Source of the DNA: Circinella umbellata
Taxonomy: Eukaryota > Mucoromycota > Mucoromycetes > Mucorales > Lichtheimiaceae
Length of the DNA stretch: 64,000 nt
Assembly (NCBI GenBank): GCA_025093555.1
Contig: JAIWNF010000019.1
Span: 682,001-746,000, forward strand
Direction of reading: 5' to 3'
Below the pieces are notes generated by a model, which worked only from the letters and a program-made list of their open reading frames with translations, did not search any database and had not been told where the DNA came from. Below are positions 1-12,021 of the stretch, in pieces. A program made the position numbers and the translations under genes. Numbering within the stretch: the stretch's first letter is position 1; each line of letters starts with the position of its first letter.

Positions 1-429
1 TTACTTGGTGATGGAAAACGCGTCCATCCATACAAATCAGTCAATTACTCGTCTTATGGAAAACGCGTCCATCCATACAAATCAGTCAATTACTCGTCTT
101 ATGGAACAACGTGGTTACAAATGCACTTACCTGGCTCCCTATTCTTCCTTTCTCAATTCAATAGAACAGTTTTGGTCGAAGGTAAAGCTAAGTAAGTATG
201 GCATTTGGTCAGCATTATTGTTATTAATCTTAGTGTTATTAACATGATAGGTGTTCGAAGATGCAAGTTAAGTGAGAATGATCTATTGATCCCGAGAATA
301 ACTGAACCTGTTAAACGAGTAGCTGAAGATGACTGTGTTGGATGGATCAAACATGCAAAGTCGTTTTTAATGCTTACCTTGAAAAAAAAAAGTATTGTAA
401 CAATTCGTAGTACATTTTTTTTTGAATAA
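1..429 (+). pseudogene. Tc1/mariner-IS630-type transposase, C-terminal end
   Basis: This is the C-terminal part of a DDE transposase, cut by the window edge. Exon 1 runs to 191, a GT-AG intron spans 192-250, and exon 2 runs 251-429 (TAA); splicing keeps the frame. The typical late motifs are visible: a V-M-E-N-A-x-I-H block, then Y-L-A-P-Y-S, then S-I-E-Q-F-W-S-K-V-K. In active relatives the first block has Asp (D-N-A-x-I-H), which is a catalytic residue; here it is Glu. The usual Pro residues of the S-P-x-L-N-P-I-E motif are Ser (S-S-F-L-N-S-I-E). A 45-bp tandem duplication repeats the catalytic block. Together these suggest a dead copy. The family assignment is firm; the status as pseudogene is inferred because the N-terminus lies outside the window. 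Confidence 0.8.
11..100 (+). repeat. 45-bp in-frame tandem duplication
   Basis: Bases 11-55 and 56-100 are identical head-to-tail copies. The unit is 15 codons long, so the transposase frame stays open and the block beginning M-E-N-A-S-I-H-T appears twice. A third ATGGAA at 101 starts the unduplicated continuation. Confidence 0.95.
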
Positions 430-936
430 AATAAACGCTGATATTATATTAAACGTGTAAATATTGATGCAAAAATAAAAACGCAAAGCTAGGAACGCAA
501 AATCACTAGCATAAATTTGTTCCGTAGGCAACGCAAAATTATTTCTGCTTGGCGCAAACAATTTGGAAAAAACCAGTAATAAAGTATCTTCCTTTAACTT
601 TTTCTCCCTTCCTTTTCCCTGCTTCCACATACAGGGTTTTAACTTTCTATATCTGTCTCGAACAAAAATGTCCGCCAAGGACGCAGTGTTCACTAGAGAC
701 GTAAAATAAAAACCAAAAATTTTAATCGTAATAAAGTATCTAGCCCAAACAAAAAAAATCAACAAAGCAGCATGTGTCACCGACATTCCTCTATATCGGT
801 CCGTGAAATACCGTTGTTTCTTCCGCGAAACAGATGCACTCAAGGGCCTCGACACCGACATTGTCTCCTTTTTTTTTCTATTTTCTTTTTTTAACCACCT
901 TTTAATTTTTTCTGGTAATATATTTATTAAGTCAAG
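430..936. other. Intergenic, upstream of LCB1
   Basis: No gene is supported here. The stretch holds the 3' flank of the transposase and the presumed LCB1 promoter. A pyrimidine-rich tract lies at about 867-910. A short hairpin, CCCTG (617-621) with CAGGG (632-636), resembles one at 26561-26579. Confidence 0.6.
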
Positions 937-2886
937 ATGGACCCAAGTGTACATCTTGATGATGAACATGCCGTGTTTATCAATTCCACGGTGAATTCAG
1001 TTTACGAGCTGATTAATGCTATTCCAGGTTCCCATCTGGTCTTATCCTATGTCAAAAACGCTTACCAAGACGACCCATTCCGTATTATTCTCGAATTATT
1101 CCTTGTTTTTTTCGCCTTAAAATATATGCTCTCTAAAAAGTATAAACCTCAAGATAATGCCGTTAAACTTACTGAAAAGGTAATATATATAAAATATTAT
1201 CTTTTCGTTATCTCTTGTACACAGTCTAATTTGAGGTTGGATTGTTCATTATTTAGGAAATCGATGATCTGGTTGAAGAATGGAAACCCGATCCATTAGT
1301 ACCCCCACTCTCTTCATTCGACAAGTTAAATCTCGAAAAAGCTCCTTTAATTATTGGTGCTCAATCCGTGAAACCTAAAGTTGCTGGTCATGCCAAACCT
1401 CTCATGAACTTGGCTTCGACAAATTATCTTGAATTACAAGCTTCTGAACGTATTCGACAAAAGGCTATTGATACATTGAAGGTTTATGGTGTTGGTTCTT
1501 GTGGACCTCCTGGTTTCTATGGCACTATTGATGTTCATATGGATTTGGAACGTGACATTGCTCAATTTTTGGGTACTGAAGAAGCAATTATTTATGCTCA
1601 AGGTTTTTCAACTATTTCTTCTGTTATCCCAGCTTTCTCCAAGCGAGGTGATTTACTTGTTGTAGATGAAGGTGTTAGCTTTGCTATTCAAAAAGGTGTT
1701 CAAATCTCTCGGTCAAATGTTCGTTACTTTAAGCATAATGATATGCAAGATCTTGAACGTGTTTTGGATGATATTCGTGTTGATGACATGGTGGTAAAGT
1801 ATTTAATTTATTGCGTTGGATTTGAATTTTGGTGTTTGTCAATCATAATAGTATACTGATCAACACATTATTCATATAGCATAAGCGTAAGCTTACAAGA
1901 CGCTTTATTGTAACTGAAGGTTTATCTGCTAACTATGGTGATATCGCTCCGCTTGCTAAATTGGTAATTGAAAAAAGGAATATACAAAAAAGTGGATAGG
2001 GAAACAGTGTAAGGTGAATATTTTTTGTTCTAAATCCCATCAATTGTTATTTAATAGATTGAATTGAAGCGCAAATTTAAGTATCGATTAATTCTTGATG
2101 AAAGTCAATCCATTGGTGTTCTTGGTGCTCGTGGTGCTGGTTTGACTGATCTCTTTAACATAGATGTACGTATTTTTTTCTATTATTAAGTTATATTGAA
2201 AACCAAAGGCAAAGAAGGTTAAAATGTTGTACGACCGAGTTTGTAAAAAAAAAATTGTTAACCTAGATGTGTAATTACTACATTATGTTTAATTTTAGGC
2301 CAAAGAAGTTGATATGATTGTTGGTTCTATGTCCAATGCCTTATGTGCATCAGGTGGTTTCTGTGCTGGTAATACTCAAATTGTCGATCATCAACGCTTG
2401 TCTGGCAGCGCCTATTGTTTCTCGGCCTCAATTCCTGCTATGCTTGCTGTATCAGCATCCGAAGCACTTAAGTATATCCAAGAAAAACCTCAAGTTTTGC
2501 GAGACTTAGCCGATCGTTCTCGATCCTTCCGTCAAGTATTGTCACACAAGTCTTTAGAAAATCTGATAGAATTATCTGGCAGTGACCTTTATTCTCCTTC
2601 TCCCTTTTTCCACGTTCGCGTCAATCCTGCCTTTTTGAGATCACGCGGCCGGGATGATATTTCACGTGAAGATGAAGAACGTTTATTACAAGATGTTGTT
2701 GATGAATGTTCTTATCAAGGTGTTTTGATCACACGTGCTAAATATGTTTATGATCAAGAGCGTAATTGTCCTCGTCCAAGTATCAAGATTTATGTTACTA
2801 TTGGCTTGACAAAGAAGGAAAATGATAAGGCCGCTGGTGTTGTCAAATCTGCTATTGTTAAAATCTTTGGCAAATGGAAAAAATAA
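937..2886 (+). CDS. LCB1: Serine palmitoyltransferase subunit 1 (LCB1/SPTLC1)
   Basis: Non-catalytic partner of the heterodimer that condenses serine with palmitoyl-CoA, the first step of sphingolipid synthesis in the ER. Exons: join(937..1179,1257..1793,1880..1963,2058..2165,2299..2886), 519 aa, near the family length. A membrane segment lies at residues about 48-64. The [11 protein letters not shown] motif places a Cys at residue 163, matching the conserved human SPTLC1 Cys133 region. The aminotransferase fold follows ([10 protein letters not shown] near 305-315). At the site where LCB2 carries the PLP lysine, this protein reads [10 protein letters not shown], without Lys, which identifies it as LCB1. 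All introns are short GT-AG. The start ATG opens the only long frame before the membrane segment. Confidence 0.95.
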
Positions 2887-3437
2887 TTATAATCTTTTTT
2901 TAATTCGTCTCTTAATTTTTTTGTTTTTGTTTTCTTTTCTTTCCCCCATTGTACACTCTATTACTGTTTTTCTATTTTACTATTTTTACACAAACTTATA
3001 AAGAACCCAAAAATGTCTTTTTTAATAATGCCATAATAAAAAAAAAATAACGTGCATTTCACCATTAAGGTAAATATGCAAATATATAAAACCTGATTTA
3101 GACGTGCTTTTGTCACCCCAGGCTATTGAAATTGGCTCAAATGGGGTCTCATTACAAAGTTTCCTTTATATCTTATTTAATAAAGTTACTTTTCCCTTGT
3201 GTTTTACATGATATCGATCAAACGTGGTTTTAAACAAAGTAAAAACAGGATATCCAGTAAAAACATTAGTTAATTATGATATAGACAGATAGAGTATATA
3301 TATAGAGACATTATAAAAAGGAAGAGTAATATATATATTGTAGGTAAAAATATTAAAAAAGGAAAGCCATGTTTCAATAAAGTACCCACAAAAGTTTATT
3401 ATTTGATAGGGCATATAATCATTAACAACGACATCAT
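2887..3437. other. Intergenic
   Basis: A+T-rich 3' flank of LCB1 running into the 3' end of the minus-strand KDZ relic. T-rich tracts and AT dinucleotide runs are visible, but no gene. Confidence 0.6.
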
Positions 3438-5464
3438 CTAGAGTACTTTCGTTCTTCTACCGTGTACCTTGAAGTAAAATAATTCTGCATCCAAAAGACG
3501 ATGATACGGAAGAATTTTCCAAACAACCTTATGAACATCTTGATTTCTTATGCAGAATTCAAGTGCTGCAGATTTGCGCTCTGTATACTGTTTTAACCGC
3601 CGTTCTTCAATCTTAGTTGTTATTTCCAACTAGTAACAATGAATAATACAGTAATGAAACTTTCGATATATATATATATATATAAATGCTATTACCTTGA
3701 TGATATTAAGCTCCTCTAAGAAGCGACACTTGTACAAATATTGTCGTAGTACATTGAAGTTGACCATGTCAACTTCAAAATCCCAATATTTGTTTTGGTT
3801 CGGCACCAAGTGAGTTTTGTTTCCCTTGGGCGGCCTGGTTCATACCAACTCAACTAAACACATTGGAGTCAAATGCTTTAAAGGAATTTGCTGTAAATTA
3901 CAAATCTCTTGGTACTTGATGCATGCTTCCGGCCTTCCGATATTGTGGCATATACCGTTATAAGAATCAAGAACAGGTGTTGCCACCCTTTTAACGTTTT
4001 GTATAGATGTCTTGAGACGTTTACTTGTTTTATAATTTCCTGTATTATAGAGTTTTTGTGTAAATAATCCGTGTTGATAAACACAATAATAATATATTAT
4101 CATACTACGTACCAAGTTCTATATTCTGAGATAATTGATCAATCAACACAGTTCTACGAACAATGATTGATTTTAAGTGACTTTTGATCTTCTCAAGCCC
4201 ATGCTCATTGGCAAGAATAAAATATACTTTTAACTCTTCAGAGTCTTGTCTCCGACGTTCGGTAATCACCTGCTGTGCTATAAGATCAGCTTCAAGATCA
4301 GCTACTACGTTTTCTTGTTGTCGTTTACTTCAGTTATCATAATAAAATAAAGAATATTTATTATATATTCAGAACGGTTAGTGTCATGTACATTATAATT
4401 AATACTCATATAACTTCTTTTTAAAGTAGAAACATATATACATATGACCAGTTAATTTAAGTGGATATAGTTTATGTAATTCAATTGCATATTGCCTTTT
4501 TAATTCATTGATAGTTGGCCGTGCGTTTCTAGTAGTAGGTACAAAGTTTACTTCATCAATGAAATGAATCCATTTTTCTTTCAATATATTATCCGTCAAA
4601 GATGGATCGTAGGCTTCAATGATTTTATTGGCATTTTGTATGGTTAACTTAGCCTTATTGAGTCGCCGTTGGATTGTGTTGGGTAACGTTTCAGTGATTA
4701 CAGTTATAAAAATTGATTAGTAAAATTCAAGTACTGTTCCATTTGTACATTATATTAACAACAATAATTAATTATCTTACGGAGCGTGTATATATGCTTC
4801 TTATTATAGTGCTTAATTGCATGGGCTATAGTAATCATGCGTCTTTCAGGCGACATTTGTCTGCATATATCATTGAATTTCCCCAGGAAGCTCCAAACCC
4901 TTTCGCAAGATTCCCCATCGGCCATATCAACAAAGTTATCTAGGTATCGTGGGTTATGGCGGGACTGGCAGCTCATAGAATGATTATAACTGTGCAGGGC
5001 ATCAACTGCTACCTTGGATCCTGCTTCTTTCAATTGAGGAAAGTACCTCTATATGTATAGAAAAAAATATGAATAACATTAGTAATTACTTCCGTCGATT
5101 TACTATCATATGTAATATTATATGTGTCAAATAATACAATGAAGTAAAAATAAAAATGTGTCAACGTAAGTCCATACAAAATAGAAGAGAGAATAATTAC
5201 ATTTTGTTGCAAGCGTTCGCAGAATACCAAAGAAGTACAAAGGTAATATCCTTTTTCAAATACAGAGAATGTAACGTTAGTGTTGAAGAAATGACAATAT
5301 AAATCCAAAATGGTTTGTAGTTTTGATGAACATGCAGCAATATGAACTTGTTGCGTCAAAAGCGAACAATCAACAGTAAACCAAGGGTGTTCTTCATGAA
5401 GAATGAGAATTTCTTTCAATGAATCGATCCAAGGTGAAGTAGGTATACCTGAATCGTCTTTCCA
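3438..5464 (-). pseudogene. KDZ-type transposase, C-terminal half, disrupted
   Basis: Minus-strand remnant of a Kyakuja-Dileera-Zisupton transposase. Segments with good splice sites: about 5464-5201, 5048-4781, about 4690-4420, about 4325-4113, about 4020-3696 and 3629-3438 (stop). The family signature is clear: C-Q-S-R-H-N-P-R-Y, then D-G-E-S-C-E-R-V-W-S-F-L (third acidic catalytic residue), then M-S-P-E-R-R and H-Y-N-K-K. A late T-R-P-P-K-G-N-K-T-H block is also present. Directly before that block an in-frame TGA (3842-3840) falls where TGG (Trp) would fit. I could not find the N-terminal catalytic part upstream of 5464. Middle exon borders are approximate; the family call is much surer than the exon model. 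Confidence 0.8.
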
Positions 5465-6094
5465 GACTTTTTTTCATTTAATTTGTTATTTTATTCTTGA
5501 TTTTCAGTGAAGCTGACGTGCAGAGTGTAAATTTTATATATCGTAAAAAAAGCGTTGTAGTAATCTTAAGTTTTGTTCTTGCTTATATAATACATTTACT
5601 AGGTTATAAAAATCAATTACGACACACAAGATGATTTGGTAACTTTGAAAAACAGTCCCTGTGCAGGTCATTTGGACTTGTGTAGTTGCGTAAGCTTCAG
5701 TACGCAATAATTATTTGTTGGAAATTGAATTTGTCCATGCAAAAATAAAATGGGCCATGGTTTTGAATATGGGCCATATTTTCCAAATTGAGCTACCCTG
5801 AACGAAGTTGAGCCACCAACCTTTGAAGTTGAGCCTTACCATGTAAATTTAAGCTATTTAACTCCATTTGTGTCGTAAATATAAAATATTTAGACGTGAC
5901 ATTACTCTCTGCTTTTTATTTTATCAAGTTTATTTATCGATTTCATTATCAATTTGAACATATTAGACAAAATCAAGATATAGTTTGAAAAAACTATTTG
6001 GTAAGCTTTCACGTACGCTTGGTCTATTTTTTCTGTTTTTTTTTTCTCTCTCTTCATGTTCTTCTTTATATACTAATTTTATGTAAACGATTAG
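5465..6094. other. Intergenic / possible 5' exon region
   Basis: A+T-rich. A GTAAGC donor at 6001 and an ATTAG acceptor at 6094 frame an intron leading into the next gene. The upstream exon of that intron has no ATG and hits a stop about 30 nt upstream of the donor, so I see no supported 5' end. Confidence 0.5.
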
Positions 6095-7537
6095 ATACCA
6101 CTTCTCCCACCTCCAACAACAACTACAACTCAACATCGACAACCCATCCCAATAATAGCAGTAATGCATCTGGCACATCATCTTCATATCCATCATCGTC
6201 ATCCATCTTGAAAACAAGAAATACGGAACAAGATAAGGATGTGTTGCGTGAACGTTTCAAAAAGTTCACAGAAACACATAAACAAAATTTCTGGTTTCTG
6301 GACTCTACCAAGGCGCAAGCAACAAGAGATGGAACTGATCCCATCTCAGTGGAAGAAAAAGTTATGGATTTCGCATTGAAGTGTCACTTTTATCAGTAAG
6401 AAAAAACATTATCTTTGATTTGAATTCAATAATCGTCGATAGTCAGTTGATAAATAATATTGCTGGTTTTTTTTGTTTTAGTCCAACTCAATCCCTAATC
6501 TTGGATGTGACTGATAAGAATTGGAATAAGGTTTTCACGGAGGCAGAACTGAATGATATAAAAAAAGAGGGAAGTCCACTTGAATGTGACGTGCCTGAAG
6601 AACTGAAACCTTATTATTTAGGCTTAAATGGGATGGTATGTATATATAATAATAAAAGATTAACAACAATAATAACAACAGCAACACAAAGATAACGAGA
6701 ATACTGAATGCATTTTTTTATAGGAAACTAGTGCTGGAGTGTTTAAGTATGCAAGAACCATTGAAATCAATGACCCTTCAACTGAACGTATGAAAGTATG
6801 GTTTTCAACGGAACTTGAATATATCGCACAGCTTTTCTTGGAAACTGGATCGTTTAACATTACCGATATGCCTGAAACGGACCAACAGTATCTTGCATTT
6901 GGGTTCTTAAGTACTATATTTCTTGGATCGGATGTTGTGGCAAGAGGGTAAGAGATTAGATAAATGGAATGCTAATAGTAGAGCAAGATGAATTTAAAGG
7001 TGGATTTAATATTTTTTCATTCTATAGCAGCGAGGTTTCTAGTGAATCGAATGCCGATGCTATAAATTCATCTCGTCAACTGTCATCGATCGATCCGATT
7101 CGCAATCGAAAGATGAGTTCCCGAGAGGATATTATCTTCAAGTATGGATCCCAAGAGCTTGGATGTTCTGAATTTGGAGCAGCTCGAGATCAAACAAAAG
7201 CATTCCGCGACTTCGATCAAGATGCCTTTAGTCTTGCGAGACATGTTGCTTTCGGTCACGTACAATTCCAGTCCAGAGTAACAGGAGTGCTTTATTAGCT
7301 GAATTTGCTAATGATAATTGGAGTTCATTGTTGCAAGAACAATTGGGCCTCGCGCTTTTATCAAGTTGCTAAAGATCTTGAAGCAACTCTGGTAAGATCA
7401 AATAATACATATTTGAATTTATGTTTGTATTTTTTGTCTTATGTTTTTTTTCTTTGCGCCTAGAGCAAGCCCAACGATATCGCTAAATTTTTCATGATAT
7501 CTGAGCTCAACTGTCCCGGTCTTCCAATGGATTCCTA
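6095..7537 (+). pseudogene. Lineage-specific family, tandem copy 1, probably decayed
   Basis: I do not recognise this family. Exons in frame: 6095-6395, 6482-6635, 6724-6947, 7028 to a TAG near 7296. It matches the neighbouring gene at 7633-8920 in order and in splice phase: H-P-T-Q-S-L-I-L-D here against H-P-A-H-S-V-I-L-D there, both split CA|C by an intron, and R-G-S-E-V-S-S against N-S-G-E-K-A-S, both after an intron. Shifting frame at about 7290 and again at about 7350 restores a coherent continuation (L-A-E-F-A-N-D-N-W-S-S-L, then Y-Q-V-A-K-D-L-E-A-T-L), followed by an intron and an exon from about 7465 to TAA 7537. No credible start codon is visible. This looks like a recently broken gene, though sequencing error could also cause the shifts. 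Confidence 0.6.
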
Positions 7538-7632
7538 ATGCGAAACAGCCAAAGCTCCCGAGATTTAGAGATTGTTGCCTCTGAATTCAGATTTTACCAG
7601 CTTTAGCGGTTCATTTGACGAGTCCGTTGGGT

Positions 7633-8920
7633 ATGATCTATAGTTCAAACTGGAAACCAGTCAAGAAAGCTCTCACCAAGCGTGCTGTCGTCCCAGGAGC
7701 ATACACTCCTCTTATCCTGACCCCCTCAGCATCATTACAATCGACTTCAGACAGCGAACGCGCTAAGAAAATAAATCTTGAAGATAAGAAAAGAATTGCA
7801 GTAGTGTATGATAGAATGGTGGAAAGCAAGATGTGGAGACTTGAAAGTGGAAAATACGTTGAGAAGGAGATGAAAGTAGTAGCACTGGAACAGGAATACG
7901 AACAGTAAGTTTTTTAATAAATAATTAAGTGTTCTAAAGCATTATGGTATTTAAAGCTAATCAATGCTATTTATTTTTTATAGCCCTGCGCACTCGGTTA
8001 TTTTGGACCCCACCGACCCTATCTGGGAAAAACGTTTTAATTCAGAAGAATTAAAAGAATTGCGCGTTTTTAATCAACCTACTAGCAACCCTTCCTCGCT
8101 TCGCTTCGGGTCATTTAGCGGTTCGCGTCGCAAAGGGGGATTCCCCCCTCCCTTTGACCCCCAAAAGGCGCTTCGCGCCTGGAAAGTGTGTTCAAGGCTG
8201 TATAATGGTTTTTCAGTTAAAATGGGTCTGTTATATATGCTACAACAGAGAGAGCGCAGCTTGAAAAATTTCCTTTTTGTGAGTTAGCTGTAACTTCTGT
8301 GTGATTTTAATATAATAGATAATTCCTGAATTACCACCACATCTTGAGCAATTTGTGGAATCATTCGAAGAGAAAGTAAGTAAAAACACAGAGACAAAGC
8401 ACTAAATTCTTCGACATTAACGTGTAAAAAATCATATTAGAGCACGTTGGATGAATTGTATTATCATGTTCGCAGTTTTCGATTCCATCCATTTAATGAA
8501 TCGGAATTGCATTGGATGCAAATAACCGTTGAAGAAGCTTTAATGCTAATATACCATGGATACTTTTTGAAAAACCGCACTGAAGCCGATTTAATCAGAC
8601 GCGCCTGGGGCTTTATGGACAGTTGTTTCGACTCATCCAGAGATATTACATCTAACAGGTAACCATAATATCAAATATGTCAAATTCTTAAAATTCTTAT
8701 GCTTGCTCTCACATTTTATAGTGGTGAAAAGGCGAGCAGGGCAACATCTGAAGCCCAAAACCAAAATCGGTCGGTTGGTGGTGTGAACAACACAACAAGA
8801 AAAAAGGTCGGAACAAAAGTTGATCAACTTTTTGCTGCCCCACTGTTTGAACTTGGCCCTATGGAAGCAGGTGCAGAAGTGATCGCAGCAGCAGTAAAAT
8901 CATCACGGAACTTCATTTGA
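7633..8920 (+). CDS. Lineage-specific hypothetical protein, tandem copy 2
   Basis: Function unknown. Proposed model: join(7633..7904,7984..8065,8319..8375,8441..8658,8722..8920), 275 aa, closing in frame. It is a diverged paralog of the copy at 6095-7537, with shared exon order and phases. It shows no signal peptide, membrane segment or recognised catalytic motif; the C-terminal third is Ala-rich and charged. The intron 8066-8318 is inferred from alignment with copy 1, which has no intron there; it contains a G+C-rich hairpin cluster. If unspliced, the frame stays open through the cluster to about 8287. The frame also continues sensibly after the TGA at 8918-8920 to a GTAGGC donor near 9006, so the stop may be a late mutation. 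Confidence 0.55.
8084..8190. repeat. G+C-rich multi-hairpin insertion
   Basis: A compact G+C-rich block in otherwise A+T-rich sequence. Visible stems: GGGTCA 8108-8113 with TGACCC 8155-8160; CAAAGGG 8131-8137 with CCCTTTG 8150-8156; GGGGG 8135-8139 with CCCCC 8143-8147; and AGGCGC 8166-8171, loop TTC, GCGCCT 8175-8180. The structure recalls double-hairpin G+C clusters described from mitochondrial genomes of lower fungi and green algae, but here it sits inside a nuclear gene. Confidence 0.8.
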
Positions 8921-9989
8921 AGTGTCCAAAAACTTTTAAAAGACATGGCTGTGGAAATGGAGAGATTCGACCACGCCCAATTGCACCAAATAAAAAGTTG
9001 TCTCAGGTAGGCAATAAGAATCATCTCGTTGTCGTGTTTGTGTACCGGCTTTTAAAATATGGTTACTATAAAGGTTTATATCTCGGATTTTTAATTATGG
9101 ACCATTCGGCTGAATACACTTGAAGAGTAACCAAGTTATCTGATTGATTGCCATATCCTATGTCTGCTACTTCGTTTACCGACCTCTTCTTCATACACTT
9201 TGGGGATCAAGACGTTTAAGAAGAAACAAAAAAAGCAGTTAAAAAAAAGCTCTTTCTTTTGAAAGTCTTTTACCACAACAGCTTAAGTCATCATTCACAT
9301 CTATAACAGCAAACCCAAATTATAAGAAAAGAAGAATCTGCGAACGAAGCATAACATCATCACTTTCAGAATCACAGGAATTTGTATCTTCGTATTCTGT
9401 ATCATAGTATTTATATATATATATATAACTCCCCTTTCAGAAGAATCGACGTTTTTATTTTATATAATATCACATAATTCTCAGCATATGCATCATGTTA
9501 CAACATCGTAAAACATTTCTATTTTTTTGGATACATCATTTATTTCATAAAAATCTGTATTTTCTTCAACTTAGTACACACTTAACGCCACATTTTTCTC
9601 TTTTTGACGACAACAACTCTGTAATATTTCTTTAAAATATACTGCTGCTTTATTGTTATAATTCTATACATGAGTATAATTCATGTGAGCCAATTAGCAA
9701 CAGCTTGTTGTTCTTGGAATGGATCAATGGTTTTTTACCCAAGCTTAATAAAAAAAATACAATTTTGTGATCTTCAAGTCTTTTTTTTATAAACAGCAAA
9801 CCGGTAGTTTCCAATCTGATTCCTTACGTACTACTTTATACAAAAACAAACTAAGTTGTTGTTTGACTACGCTATGTTAAAAACGATTGCACGAGTTTGA
9901 TATCTTTTTTCAACAATCTACCTATCAGCCTTTCACAGGTATATTGTATATTGTGAACATAACTGAAAATTAGGCAAAAAAAAAGTGAT

Positions 9990-10190
9990 GCGTCAGGTAA
10001 TACTCATCGAAAACTGCATTTCGAATACCATACGCAGTAACAAGAAGGCTTCATAGGCTGATTTTATTGATGATAACTTGGAGGTCATTGTCGCGAGGAC
10101 GAAAAATTGTGAAGGTTTCCAGAAGAATTAAGCATTATGTTATAAGCAGACTGCTAAGAATCTTAAATATCTTCAACAGTAATTTTAAAT
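9990..10190 (+). pseudogene. Relic of a third copy of the tandem family
   Basis: DNA here resembles the 3' end of copy 1 (about 7262-7395). A block ending in the residues A-D-F-I-D-D-N-L-E corresponds to A-E-F-A-N-D-N-W-S, and Y-K-Q-T-A-K-N-L-K corresponds to Y-Q-V-A-K-D-L-E. Stops and indels interrupt the frame. The match was found by eye. Confidence 0.5.
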
Positions 10191-12021
10191 GTATAGAGCT
10201 GGTTGTTTGAACTACATATGTAACAAATAAATTATAAATGGACAATCAAAGTCTTCATAGTATAAATAGATACTAACGGACTTCTTTACCAATCGTGCTC
10301 TCCAGATAAAAAACTACACTAGCAAAATTTGCAAAACGATCTTTCAAAAAAGGTTTTATAAAGAATCCTTCAGCAGCTTCACAAACACACTAATCAGTGC
10401 ATACTTTCGATTCTACATTTTTCAGCTTCTTCAGATACACCATATATATTTCATTACAAGTAGTACGTGCCAACAACAAACACTATCCGTAATCTTTTCT
10501 CTACATCTACGTACGATATGTGGAGATGATACCACAGTAAAGAAAAAAATATTTGAAAAAACTTTATTAACTAGTTAAACTTTTTTTTTTATTAATCCAT
10601 TTGGAAAAAGATCATGATTATCATACCGGACGATAGCAAATACACTGATCCAACAAGAATCACTTTGAGAAATGGTATTGCCTCCCACCCCCGCCATCGA
10701 ATTTTATATTTTAAACGCAAAACACTGTTCTACCAAAAAGGAATCGTCGTTGTGCTACAAACTTTATATGAAAAAACAAATGCTCCAATTATATTACTTA
10801 CCCCGCAGTGGGTATTCCTCCGCTCACATGGCTTCCAATAAAATCTTTTACTTTTTTGAACAAAATAAGCAATTGTCTTGTTTTTTTTAAAAAAGGTAAA
10901 AAAAAACTTTATAGTAGCCTTTTTTAGTGCAACCAAATGATCGTTATACAATTAGGACAATCCTTTTCTGTACTGATATTCTGTGTCATCATCAACTGTC
11001 CTATAAAATAATTTGTTTCGTGGGAATTAATATCTATATTATTATTTCTCTCATTCTTTTTACTTTGTCACTTATATGATATAAGCTATTTAGAACATAT
11101 TGTTCTCATTATTGTTCTCATTGACATAATGCTTTTTATTTTGATCATCCTGGTTATCTATTCTTTTCACAATTGTTTGAAGTCAACATGCATATCAATG
11201 ACTTTTATAGTAACCATGAGCATTAACTCCCACTCTACTTACTGTACTAGCAGAAAATAAAGACGCGTCGGACACATAAATAGTTTCTAACTTCCTCACG
11301 TCTCACAAGTCTCACTCACTCCACAATTTGGGATTGATGCCGAGGCAGCTACACATATTTGGGAACACCAGTAGAGAAAATAATTTGTTTTGAACCAACA
11401 AAAACACATTGTTATTTTTACTTTTATCTTGCCATTGCTTTTTTCTCATTGTTTCATTCTTTTGGATCGCTAATATATATGGTAACCTATAATTTTTCTT
11501 TTAATTGATAAAAAAACAAGAAATTCTTATACTGGCTGATGGTAAATTACACTAGTTCACCAATAATCACGAAAATTTCACTAATGGAAGAAAAAATTCA
11601 CTGACCGAACCAGAAATTGTATTAGGTCCCCCAAATTTTATATTTTTAAACGGAAATCATTGTAATATTTTTTTCTACCGTTTAGGTAATTCGAATATGC
11701 GGGGTACTAGACTATCTAACAACTTTATATTCAAATAATTAACATAACCTTGACGCTAGTGTATGCTATTATTTGGTGTTTTGTAACTACGACATTTTAA
11801 TATATGTTTAGCTGGGAAACAAAAATAATAACTTAGAATAATAAAAAGTTTTATAAGTGAATACGTAGAATGAAAAATAAAGAACAAAAAGAAAAGAACC
11901 GTATAGAAAAATGATGATACAAAAGTATAAGATGGTTAAAAAACCATGTATTGTTTGTGTGTGAAAGTGGATTTGCTATATAATGTGCTTAGGGTATGCA
12001 TGTGTACCAACAACAGAATAC

